Shown here: piece after piece, positions 40,557 to 47,969 of the stretch
Layout: each line of letters begins with the position of its first letter
How positions within the stretch are numbered: the first letter of the stretch is position 1
NCBI RefSeq assembly: GCF_021398735.1
Contig: NZ_CP090349.1
Span: forward strand, 4,545,001-4,609,000
DNA: 64,000 nt
Source: Methylobacterium oryzae
GTDB lineage: Bacteria > Pseudomonadota > Alphaproteobacteria > Rhizobiales > Beijerinckiaceae
Direction of reading: 5' to 3'
Program-made: the position numbers and the translations under genes
The notes under the pieces: generated by a model
Seen by the model: the letters and a program-made list of their open reading frames with translations, nothing else
What the model was told of the DNA's origin: nothing
The model's database searches: none

Positions 40557-40820
40557 ATGAAGAAGCTTATCACGACCCTGGTCGCCGGCACCGCGCTGCT
40601 GGGTGCAGTCTCTGCCGCTCAGGCCCATGAGTGGGGTGGCGGCTATGGCTACGGCTACGGTCCGGGTCACGGCCATTCTCGCGTGATCGTGCGCGAAGGC
40701 TATGGCGACGGCTATCGCGGCGTTCGCTTCGGCCACCGAGACTGGGATCGTCCGGATTTTCGCGTGATCGAGCGTCGCGGGTACGGTCATCGTTACCACG
40801 ACGACGATTGGGACGATTGA
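40557..40820 (+). CDS. Small exported Gly/Tyr/His-rich protein
   Basis: 87 residues. Strong signal peptide ('MKKLITTLVAGTALLGAVSAAQAH'), then Gly-Tyr-Gly repeats, several His, and an acidic 'HDDDWDD' tail. The His and Asp residues could bind metal, but this is a guess. GGAG lies before the ATG. A strong intrinsic terminator follows directly. Probably the sole gene of a stress-controlled unit. Confidence 0.85.
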   Translation: MKKLITTLVAGTALLGAVSAAQAHEWGGGYGYGYGPGHGHSRVIVREGYGDGYRGVRFGHRDWDRPDFRVIERRGYGHRYHDDDWDD

Positions 40821-40846
40821 TCCGACCCGGATTGATGCGGAGTAGA

Positions 40847-40875
40847 GAGGCGCCCGACCGGGCGCCTCTTTTTTT
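40847..40875 (+). terminator. Intrinsic terminator
   Basis: GAGGCGCCC and GGGCGCCTC form a perfect 9-bp stem with a GACC loop, followed by seven T. The best rho-independent terminator in the window; it closes the 40557-40820 gene. Confidence 0.9.
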
Positions 40876-40962
40876 ATTTCCGATCATCGGCGCACCGCAT
40901 GCAACGGTTTGGCGCCCGTCCGGCTTTCTGAGCGGTTCATCGACACGAGGAACAGCATCGCT

Positions 40963-41214
40963 ATGCCGGTACGTCTGATCACGACTGCTCTGCTTCTGTC
41001 CGCAGGGGCCACGGCCGCGCTCGCCGCGCCCATGTCGGCCGACGACAAGGCGGCGCTCCAGCAGCAATGCATGGGCGATTTCACGACCTTCTGCGGTGGC
41101 ATGCCGCCCGACGATGGGCCCGAGACCCAGGCCTGTTTCGAGAAGAATATGGCCAAGCTGTCGCCGGGCTGCCAGGGCGCCATCCAGAGCTACAAGCAGG
41201 GCAAGAAGGGCTGA
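40963..41214 (+). CDS. Small exported cysteine-containing protein
   Basis: 83 residues from 'MPVRLITTALLLSAGATAALA'. Signal peptide, then a mature part with 'CMGDFTTFCGGMPPDDGPETQACFEKNMAKLSPGCQGAI': four Cys (CxnCx..CxnC), as in the small Cys-rich-repeat exported proteins common in Rhizobiales, where Cys pairs probably form disulfides. Function unknown. No EcfG-like site was seen before it, unlike its neighbours. Confidence 0.8.
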   Translation: MPVRLITTALLLSAGATAALAAPMSADDKAALQQQCMGDFTTFCGGMPPDDGPETQACFEKNMAKLSPGCQGAIQSYKQGKKG

Positions 41215-41350
41215 TCCAACCCGGCTGTCGTCTCCCAAGATCGGACGCGATCAGCCTCGCCATCGGTCCCGCGCGGGACTGATCGCACAGGCAATACAGC
41301 GGATCGAAGACCGTAGACGCGGGGGCGGCCCGAGCCGCCCCCGCCGGTGT

Positions 41351-41635
41351 TCAGTAGCTGTAGGACCGGCGCGGGTAGGCCTGGGGCGCGCCGTACCCGG
41401 TGTCGCGCGGCTGGACCCGCGACCCGTACTCGATCTCCTTGCGCCGCGCCTGCCGGTTGGCGAGGTAGCGGCCGCCCAGGCAGCCGGCGACGGCGCCGAC
41501 GACGCCGCGCTCGGCGAGGTAATGGCCCGCCAGACCGCCGATGATCGCGCCCTTGATACAGCCCTTCGCCTCAGCCGCACCGACGCTCATGAGTGTCACG
41601 AGAGCGATGGCGGATGCTTGTCCCACGATGCGCAT
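41351..41635 (-). CDS. Small exported glycine-zipper protein
   Basis: 94 residues from the ATG at 41635. Signal peptide ends 'GAAEAKG'. The mature part starts with a glycine-zipper-like hydrophobic segment ('GAIIGGLAGHYLAERGVVGAVAGCLGG') followed by a basic, Arg/Tyr-rich tail. Such proteins often associate with membranes. An EcfG-like promoter is upstream (41664-41688, minus strand). Confidence 0.8.
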   Translation of the reverse strand: MRIVGQASAIALVTLMSVGAAEAKGCIKGAIIGGLAGHYLAERGVVGAVAGCLGGRYLANRQARRKEIEYGSRVQPRDTGYGAPQAYPRRSYSY

Positions 41636-41663
41636 GCTGATGCTCCTCTTCGATCCGGAAGAG

Positions 41664-41688
41664 AATGCACCTGCGTCACGACCGTTCC
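41664..41688 (-). promoter_or_regulatory. EcfG-like promoter for the glycine-zipper protein
   Basis: Minus strand: GGAAC (41688-41684), 16 bases, CATT (41667-41664); -35 exact, one mismatch in the -10. About 28 bases before the start. The rest of the 304-base gap to the MarR gene shows nothing else until that gene's promoter. Confidence 0.4.
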
Positions 41689-41903
41689 GGACGTCGGAAA
41701 AGGGGTCGGCGCCCCCTTGTTCGTCGCCGCGGAGGTCCGACTGTTTCGCGCGCGTCGCTTCGTCCTGATGTCGGCGCCGATCCTGTGGCGCCGCGACCGA
41801 CGATCGTGCCGGACGGAGCCGTCGCCGTCGGAGGCCGTCCTCCGGAAGCAATGGCCCGGTTCAGGACTGCGGTGCGCGTACGGAGCGACGGTTGCCGCTC
41901 CGC

Positions 41904-41933
41904 TTGACTCTAATACTTAGGACTCCTAATTAT
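41904..41933 (+). promoter_or_regulatory. MarR promoter and operator, apparently leaderless
   Basis: TTGACT (41904-41909), 17 bases, TAATTA (41927-41932). The expected transcript start, six to eight bases on, falls at the ATG (41940), so the message should have no leader; no ribosome site is seen. TTAGGA-C-TCCTAA (41917-41929) is a palindrome between and over the -10, a good MarR autorepression operator. Confidence 0.6.
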
Positions 41934-41939
41934 CCTCTC

Positions 41940-42614
41940 ATGGACCACGCGGCCGACCCAGATCCCGTCCTGATCCGCCTGCGCGAGGGCTTCGAGCGCG
42001 TCGCCCTCGTGCTGCGGGCCGATCTGTGGGCGGCCGCGGGCGATGCGGGCCTGAATCCGACACAGGCGCAGGTGCTGGCGCTGCTCGCGGGACGCCCGGC
42101 CGGCCTGAGGGCGAAGGAGATCGCCGCGCATCTGGCCGTCTCGGCACCGAGCATGGCCGACACGCTCGCCGCGCTCGCCCGCAAGGCCCTGCTGACGCGC
42201 GCGCCCGATCCCGCGGATGCCCGCGCGGCGATCGTGCGCCTGACCGACGAAGGCCGCGCGCTCGGGCGCGCCCTCGCCGCGGCCACGTCACAGGTGATGT
42301 CGGCTCTGGCGCGGCTGGCGCCGCCTGAGCAGGCAGATCTCCTCCTGACCCAGATCAAGCTCATCCGGACCCTGCAGCAGGCGGGTGCCATCCCCGTGCA
42401 GCGGATGTGCGTCAGCTGCCGCCATTTCAGGCCGAACGCCCATCCGGCCGAGGCCCAGCCCCACCATTGCGCCTTCGTGAACGCTGCGATCGGGACCCGG
42501 GATCTCCGGCTCGATTGCAGCGAGCATGAAGCGGCCGATCCCGACGTCCAGGCTGCCACCTGGACGTCCTTCGCGAATGGATCGCAGCCCCTCCGAGCAC
42601 CACGAGAGACCTGA
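41940..42614 (+). CDS. MarR-family regulator with Cys-rich C-terminal extension
   Basis: 224 residues. Winged helix with 'LRAKEIAAHLAVSAPSMADTLAALARKALLTRAPDPADARAAIVRLTDEG', the usual MarR wing Asp-Arg region. After the dimer helix there is a tail with C157-x2-C160, HHC (C177) and C193-x2-H: 'CVSCRHF', 'HHC', 'DCSEH'. These look like a metal or Fe-S/redox site. The ATG at 41940 is chosen because the promoter and operator lie immediately before it. It probably represses itself and the peroxide-type genes that follow. Confidence 0.9.
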   Translation: MDHAADPDPVLIRLREGFERVALVLRADLWAAAGDAGLNPTQAQVLALLAGRPAGLRAKEIAAHLAVSAPSMADTLAALARKALLTRAPDPADARAAIVRLTDEGRALGRALAAATSQVMSALARLAPPEQADLLLTQIKLIRTLQQAGAIPVQRMCVSCRHFRPNAHPAEAQPHHCAFVNAAIGTRDLRLDCSEHEAADPDVQAATWTSFANGSQPLRAPRET

Positions 42615-42628
42615 AAGGACACATCGTC

Positions 42629-43348
42629 ATGACGAGGATCAAGGCACGGGGCGTCGGCCTCGTGGCGGCGGCTCTGTGCGCGCTCTCCACCGGTGCCTCG
42701 GCCGGGCCCATCCGGGCGCAGCCGAGTCCCGCTGTCCTGGCGTCGTTCGACATCGTCGAGACGACGATCGCGACCAAGGGCGACACCGCCGTCTTCACCA
42801 CCCGGGTCCGGGGCGAGGCGGGCAAGGACAAGCCGAATGCCACCGGCAAGTTCGAGGGCTCGAGCGTCTACGCCTACGTCTGGCCGACGACCCTCGATAG
42901 CGACGCGATCGGCTTCGACAAGGCTCAGGGTATCGTGGCGCTCGCCGTCACCTTCCACCCCGATTTCGACGACGCGGCCTACGGTGCCAGGAACCGCCAT
43001 GTCTGGCACCCGCACTGGGTGGTGCTCGCCAAGGACGCGGCCTGCGGCGGCGGCCTGAAGGTCGTCGATATCCCGGACGGCGCGAAGCCGAAGGTTCCGC
43101 CGACCTGGCCGAAGGTCCCGCTCCTGATCGACAGCCCGGACTACCCGACCACCTTCCGGGGCGACACGGTTCAGGTCGAGATCCCGGTCTCGCTCATCAC
43201 CGGCATCAAGGGTGCCTCGTTCGACGGGGTGACGTCCGGCCTCAAGGTGAACGGCAACCTGCACGCGCCGCTGCTCTGCGTCAGCGACGTCTTCAAGGTC
43301 GCCTCGGGCAACCTGTCACTGCCGGGCAAGGTGACCCCTCAGAAGTAG
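42629..43348 (+). CDS. Exported hypothetical protein in the MarR/peroxidase cluster
   Basis: 239 residues. AAGGAC before the ATG, 15 bases after the MarR gene. Signal peptide ('AALCALSTGASAG'). The mature domain contains 'HVWHPHWVVLAKDAACGGGL' with His and Cys that could bind metal, and a beta-rich C-terminal half. I do not recognise the family. Position inside a MarR-controlled set suggests an oxidative or xenobiotic stress role in the periplasm. Confidence 0.85.
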   Translation: MTRIKARGVGLVAAALCALSTGASAGPIRAQPSPAVLASFDIVETTIATKGDTAVFTTRVRGEAGKDKPNATGKFEGSSVYAYVWPTTLDSDAIGFDKAQGIVALAVTFHPDFDDAAYGARNRHVWHPHWVVLAKDAACGGGLKVVDIPDGAKPKVPPTWPKVPLLIDSPDYPTTFRGDTVQVEIPVSLITGIKGASFDGVTSGLKVNGNLHAPLLCVSDVFKVASGNLSLPGKVTPQK

Positions 43349-43434
43349 GACGCGCGACAGGAAGCGGTTCGGCGACTGTCATCGCCGAACCGCCGGAAGA
43401 TCCCCCTCCGAGCATCAGAGAAGGACGAGTCACC

Positions 43435-44517
43435 ATGGCATATGCCCGCCTCGACGATCCACCCCCGGCCGCGGCCGGGCTCTCGCCGCGCGCAGACGTG
43501 ATCGATCGCCGACCCGTGAGGGCGCCGACCGCGCCGAGGATCGCGGCGCTGGCACGCCTCGGCGGGATCCTTCTCGCGCTCCTCGCGCCGCCGACAGGGG
43601 CGATCGCCGCCGATGCCCAGGACTTGGTGGAGGCTCTGCGCACAGTCGCCGGCAGTCGGCCCGGCGTGCGCCCGACCTTCGCCAAAGGACAGTGCGTCCG
43701 CGGCACCTACACCCCTGCGGCCGAAGTGGGACAGGTGACGCGGTCGATCAGTTTCACGCGGCCGTGGCCTCTCGTCGGGCGGTTCTCGGTCGGCGGCGGC
43801 AACCCGTCGGTGCCGGACGCGACCAGGACTGTCCTGCGCGGCTTCTCGATCAAGCTCCTGTCGGACGGTGGCGAGACCCATCTGCTGTTCGAGAACGCGC
43901 CGGTCCACTTCGCGCGGACCGTCGACCAGATGCTCGCGTTCCTGCAGGTCCGCGTTCCCGGCCCCGACGGCAAGCCGAATCCGGAGGCCATCGCGGCCTT
44001 CGCGAAGGCCAATCCGGAGACGACGCGCCAGGCGGCCTTCGTCGCCGGCAAGCCTGTCCCGGGCAGCTATGCCGGCCTCGTCTATTGGGGCGTGCACACG
44101 TTCACGGGGCTCAACGCGGACGGCCGTGCCGTGCCCTTCAAGTTCAAGATCGTGCCCCGAGCCGGCGAGATCACCCTCAGCGACGAGGAGGCGAAGGGCA
44201 AGCCTGCACACTTCCTGGCCGACGCGCTTCGGGAAGAGCTGTCGAAGGGCCCGGCGGGGTTCGACGTCGTGGCCCTGCTCGCCGGGCCCAACGACGATCT
44301 CGGCAGCGACATCACCCAGCGGTGGACCAACGAGGACGACCGGAAGGCGGTCACCCTCGGCACGATCGCGGTGACCGGCATCGAGCCGAACGAGACCTGC
44401 GACCAGGGCACCTTCGACCCGGGACAGCTGGCAGACGGCATCGACGCGCCGAAGGACGAGATCTTCGCGGCGCGCCGCACCGCCTACGGGATCTCGTTCG
44501 GCCTCCGCTCCCAGTGA
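43435..44517 (+). CDS. Catalase-related peroxidase (minimal catalase fold)
   Basis: 360 residues. After an N-terminal hydrophobic segment (about 42-60) comes the catalase-related fold: 'RPTFAKGQCVRGTYTPAAEVG', 'RFSVGGGNPSVPDATRTVLRGFSIKL', 'ENAPVHFARTVDQMLAFLQVR' and 'GLVYWGVHTFTGLNADG'. It is much shorter than true catalases, as usual for the SrpA-type group. Odd point: the distal His of the 'NHAKG' motif is Phe (about F82). Heme peroxidase activity is therefore uncertain. AAGGA precedes the ATG. Predicted to be exported or membrane-anchored. Confidence 0.85.
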   Translation: MAYARLDDPPPAAAGLSPRADVIDRRPVRAPTAPRIAALARLGGILLALLAPPTGAIAADAQDLVEALRTVAGSRPGVRPTFAKGQCVRGTYTPAAEVGQVTRSISFTRPWPLVGRFSVGGGNPSVPDATRTVLRGFSIKLLSDGGETHLLFENAPVHFARTVDQMLAFLQVRVPGPDGKPNPEAIAAFAKANPETTRQAAFVAGKPVPGSYAGLVYWGVHTFTGLNADGRAVPFKFKIVPRAGEITLSDEEAKGKPAHFLADALREELSKGPAGFDVVALLAGPNDDLGSDITQRWTNEDDRKAVTLGTIAVTGIEPNETCDQGTFDPGQLADGIDAPKDEIFAARRTAYGISFGLRSQ

Positions 44518-44653
44518 GCCTCCGCGGCCCGGCGGCTGCCACCGCCCGGCCGCCACACCCGCGGGCCGCGCCTCGACAGGGCGCCGCGCGGCCAGCGGCC
44601 GATGCGACCAGACGGCCGCCCGTCATCGACGACTGGAGCTCCGGAGAAGCGGC

Positions 44654-45202
44654 ATGACCATCCTGGCCCCCGAACTCGTGACCGGTCGCTGGTTCAACAC
44701 GCCCGCGCCGCTCTCCCTCGCCGCGCTGCGCGGCACGGTCGTCGTGCTGCACGCGTTCCAGATGCTGTGCCCCGGCTGCGTGGCGCACGGCACGCCGCAG
44801 CCCGAGAAGCTGCACCGGATGTTTGCCGGCAACGGCGCAGTCGCGGTGATCGGCCTGCACGCGGTGTTCGAGCATCATGCCGCCATGACCGAAGTCGCCC
44901 TCGAAGCCTTCATCCACGAGTATCGTCTGACCCTGCCGATCGCCGTCGACTTCCGCGAGGACGACAGTCCGATCCCGCAGACGATGCGGCGCTACGGTAT
45001 GCGCGGAACGCCGACCACGATCGTCATCGACCGCGACGGACGCGTCCGGGAACACGCCTTCGGGCAGGTCGACGACCTCGCGCTCGGGATCCTCGTGGGC
45101 TCGCTGATCGCGGCACCGGGCACGGGATCGATGCGCGGGAAGTTGGCACCGGACGGGTGCGAGGAAGCCGGCTGTAGGCTCACGGAGGCAACGCGGCCAT
45201 GA
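44654..45202 (+). CDS. Peroxiredoxin/TlpA-type redoxin
   Basis: 182 residues, thioredoxin fold. The active site is C39-P-G-C42 in 'MLCPGCVAHG'; 'GTPTTIVIDRDGRV' gives the cis-Pro strand. 'DFREDDSPIPQTMRRYGMRG' is usual for AhpC/TSA-like redoxins. No signal peptide from this start, so cytoplasmic. GGAGAAG precedes the ATG and the MOSC gene overlaps its stop by four bases. Peroxide or disulfide reduction is the likely job. Confidence 0.9.
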   Translation: MTILAPELVTGRWFNTPAPLSLAALRGTVVVLHAFQMLCPGCVAHGTPQPEKLHRMFAGNGAVAVIGLHAVFEHHAAMTEVALEAFIHEYRLTLPIAVDFREDDSPIPQTMRRYGMRGTPTTIVIDRDGRVREHAFGQVDDLALGILVGSLIAAPGTGSMRGKLAPDGCEEAGCRLTEATRP

Positions 45203-45915
45203 CGGCGCCTCTTCTCCCACCCGTCCTCCCGCTCGTCCTCGCCGGCCCGGTCGCGCCGCTGGGACCGGACGGTCCGCCGAGCGGCATCGTCAAGAACCCC
45301 GTTCCCGGGCCGTGGCGGATCACGGCGACCGGTCTCGTGGGCGATGTCCAGGCCGATCTCCGGTACCACGGCGGTCCCGAGAAGGCGCTCCACCAGTATC
45401 CGCAGGACCATTACGCCGCCTGGGCCACCGAGATCGGCGATCATCCGCTGCTCTCCGCACCGGGCGCCTTCGGTGAGAATCTCGCCACGACGGGCTGGAC
45501 GGAGCGCGACGTCTGCGTCGGCGACGTCGCCCGCTTCGGCTCGGCGCTGTTACAGGTCAGCCAGGGGCGCCAGCCCTGCTTCAAGCTCGACCGACGCTTC
45601 GGACGATCCGGGATGGCGCTCGCCGTGCAGAGAACGGGGCGGACGGGCTGGTACTGGCGGGTCCTCGAGGACGGCGTCGCCGAGCCGGGCGACAGGATCG
45701 AGCTCCGCGCGCGTCCGCGGCCGGACTGGTCGCTCGCGCGCCTGATCCACCTCTTCTACGTCGACACGCGCAACCGGTCCGAGCTGCACGCCGCGAGCGC
45801 GATCCCGGAACTGGCGGAGAGCTGGCGCCTGCTCCTGCGCCGACGCTTGCGGACCGGCGCGGTCGAGGACTGGTCGAAGCGCGTCACCGGACGGGATGGC
45901 GGGCCGGGCGCCTGA
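45199..45915 (+). CDS. MOSC-domain protein (YiiM-like)
   Basis: 238 residues. MOSC domain: 'VQADLRYHGGPEKALHQYPQDHYAAW', 'GAFGENLATTGW' and the conserved Cys in 'VSQGRQPCFKLD', where molybdenum cofactor sulfur or sulfide is thought to bind. The 3-alpha C-terminal extension fits YiiM, linked to reduction of N-hydroxylated compounds. Its ATG overlaps the redoxin stop (ATGA), with GGAGG before it, so it is translationally coupled. Confidence 0.9.
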   Translation: MTAPLLPPVLPLVLAGPVAPLGPDGPPSGIVKNPVPGPWRITATGLVGDVQADLRYHGGPEKALHQYPQDHYAAWATEIGDHPLLSAPGAFGENLATTGWTERDVCVGDVARFGSALLQVSQGRQPCFKLDRRFGRSGMALAVQRTGRTGWYWRVLEDGVAEPGDRIELRARPRPDWSLARLIHLFYVDTRNRSELHAASAIPELAESWRLLLRRRLRTGAVEDWSKRVTGRDGGPGA

Positions 45916-45990
45916 TTGCGGGCGCGTCGATGCGGTTGGGCCTCGGACGAGGGGCCGGGCTGCCGGTCGGATGCCGGCCACGGCACGCGC

Positions 45991-47583
45991 TCATTGCGGG
46001 AAGGCCGACGGGAACAGGCGCCGGAGATGCGCGTGCAAGCCGGGCTCGCGCCACGTCCGGCCGCGCCAAGCGAGGTGCCCGTCCGGCCGGATCAGGCAGG
46101 CCATGGTCCCCGCGCCGTAAGCCTTACCGAAGGCCCCCGTCGGATCCGCGAGCGTCGTCACGCCCGGGATGGGCACCACGCTGCCGATGACGACGACCCG
46201 GACGCGGGTACGGTGCTGGCGGGCCCAGATCGGCAGATCGGGGCCGGCCACGGCGTCCGACATCCCGGCTGCATAAATGAGGAGGACGTGCTCGGTGCCT
46301 CTGAGTTCGTCGAAGAGCCGCGTTGGGAAGCCGAGTCCGTCGCGGACCAGCCCGTTGACGTCGGGCGCCCGGTCGCCGGCCCTCGTGCCGGCCTCCGTCG
46401 GCTCCGTCGCGTCGCCGGTGATCCAGGCCGTGTTCCGGTAGCTGACGAGGACCTGCGTGTCGGCGAGGCGGTCCGGCGCGCCGCCGCGCTCCCGACCGTA
46501 TCCCTCGCTCGCCGTCCGGGTCCGCGCGATCACGTCCGCGCCCACCGGGCGCCGCTCCCCCTCGTAGCTGTCGAGGAGAGCCTCGGGGCTGGCGCCCCGA
46601 AGAACCAGGGCGAGCTTCCAGGCCAGATTGTAGGCGTCCTGGATCCCGGTGTTCATCCCCTGCCCGCCGGTCGGCGGGTGGATGTGGGCGGCATCGCCCG
46701 CCAGGAAGCAGCGGCCGCGCCGATAGGCGGCGGCGAGGCGCATGCTGATGCGGTACACCGACGACCAGCGCAGGTCCGACAGGCGCGAGCCGTCCGGCAG
46801 GAGATCGTCGGCCACGGCCTGCAGGTCGGCCAGCGACGGGCCTTGAAGCTCGGCCTGGATCCCGTGGTCCGACCCGCCCGCCGGCACCAGATGCTGCGGC
46901 GCGAGCATCGAGACGCGGTAGCGGCCCGGCTCGGGGAGCGGGATGGCGATGAACATGTCGGGCGGGGCGTCCTCGTTCAGTCGCAGCGCCCGGACCGCGA
47001 GGCCGTAGGGTACATCCCAGGCGATATGCACGTCACCGAGCATGAACGGCCAGGGATAGGCCTCGCCCTCGAACGGGATGCCGAGCTGGCGCCGGACCGT
47101 GCTGTGGGCACCGTCGCAGCCGACGACGTAGCGGAAGTGCGCCTCCGCGACCGCACCGTCCGCCTCCTGCAGGTGCGCGCGGATTTCGGCGCCGTCCTGC
47201 TCCAGGGCCGTCAGGCGCAGGCCGCGCTCGACCCGGACTCCAAAGCGCTCCAACTGACGGTTCAGGACGCGCTCGGTCTCGAACTGGGGCAGACCGAGCG
47301 ACGCGTAGGGCAGATCGAGCGGTGGACTGACCGCGTCGATTGGCGGCTGGCCGTGCAGGATCGTGCGCAGGCCCGTGAGCCAGAGACCCGCGTCGATCAT
47401 CTCGCGGGCGAGGCCCATGTCCTCCCAGACTTCCAGCGTGCGCGGGGTAACCCCGATCGCGCGGCAATAGGGCGACGGCCGCGCCGCAGCATCGACGACC
47501 CGGCAGCGCGCCCCGTGCCGGGCGAGTTCGCAGGCGAGCGTCAGACCGACCGGACCGGCCCCCACGATCAGTACATCCGCCAT
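45991..47583 (-). CDS. FAD-dependent aromatic hydroxylase (PHBH/MhpA-like)
   Basis: 530 residues. FAD-binding 'VLIVGAGPVGLTLACELARHGARCRVVD' (GxGxxG), 'GCDGAHSTVRRQLG' (DG motif) and 'GRCFLAGDAAHIHPPTGGQGMNTGIQDAYNLAWKL' (GD motif) are all present. The C-terminal thioredoxin-like extension fits the phenol hydroxylase/MhpA/RdmE group. It uses NAD(P)H and O2 to hydroxylate an aromatic or polyketide-like substrate, not identified here. GGGGAGGG precedes the ATG. Single gene, divergent from the heme-cyclase gene. Confidence 0.92.
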   Translation of the reverse strand: MADVLIVGAGPVGLTLACELARHGARCRVVDAAARPSPYCRAIGVTPRTLEVWEDMGLAREMIDAGLWLTGLRTILHGQPPIDAVSPPLDLPYASLGLPQFETERVLNRQLERFGVRVERGLRLTALEQDGAEIRAHLQEADGAVAEAHFRYVVGCDGAHSTVRRQLGIPFEGEAYPWPFMLGDVHIAWDVPYGLAVRALRLNEDAPPDMFIAIPLPEPGRYRVSMLAPQHLVPAGGSDHGIQAELQGPSLADLQAVADDLLPDGSRLSDLRWSSVYRISMRLAAAYRRGRCFLAGDAAHIHPPTGGQGMNTGIQDAYNLAWKLALVLRGASPEALLDSYEGERRPVGADVIARTRTASEGYGRERGGAPDRLADTQVLVSYRNTAWITGDATEPTEAGTRAGDRAPDVNGLVRDGLGFPTRLFDELRGTEHVLLIYAAGMSDAVAGPDLPIWARQHRTRVRVVVIGSVVPIPGVTTLADPTGAFGKAYGAGTMACLIRPDGHLAWRGRTWREPGLHAHLRRLFPSAFPQ

Positions 47584-47969
47584 CGCACCCTCCCCGGACC
47601 GATCCCGAATCGTCCCAGCGCCCGCACCTATCTGAGATCGCCTGACCGGAATCACGCCGTCGACGCGCGGACTATAGGTGCCGTTCGAAGGATCCGCCGC
47701 AGGCACGGCTCGGGATGCGCCGCTCCCGACCGACGACGATGCGCCGATCCCGCGACAGCGGCTCAGCGCGCGTTCCGGAGAGCCGACGGCGGAGGGCGCG
47801 CTACGACCTCCCCAAGTCGATTGATTTCGTCGACTGTGTTTCGCGCAGACATTGCATTGATGCCGCGGTTCGGGGGGGGCGAAAAGTCAATGCTTCTCGA
47901 GAAAGACATCATTGTATATGGAGCTGACCAGTATGGGGGCCGTGTCCTGGCGCCCCGGGGTCGCGAGAG
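47584..47969. other. Divergent promoter region of hydroxylase and cyclase
   Basis: 386 bases without a gene. TTGTATAT near 47910-47917 is a candidate -10 for the cyclase. A TTCTCGAGAA palindrome (about 47893-47902) lies just before it and could be an operator. No further signal seen. Confidence 0.3.
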
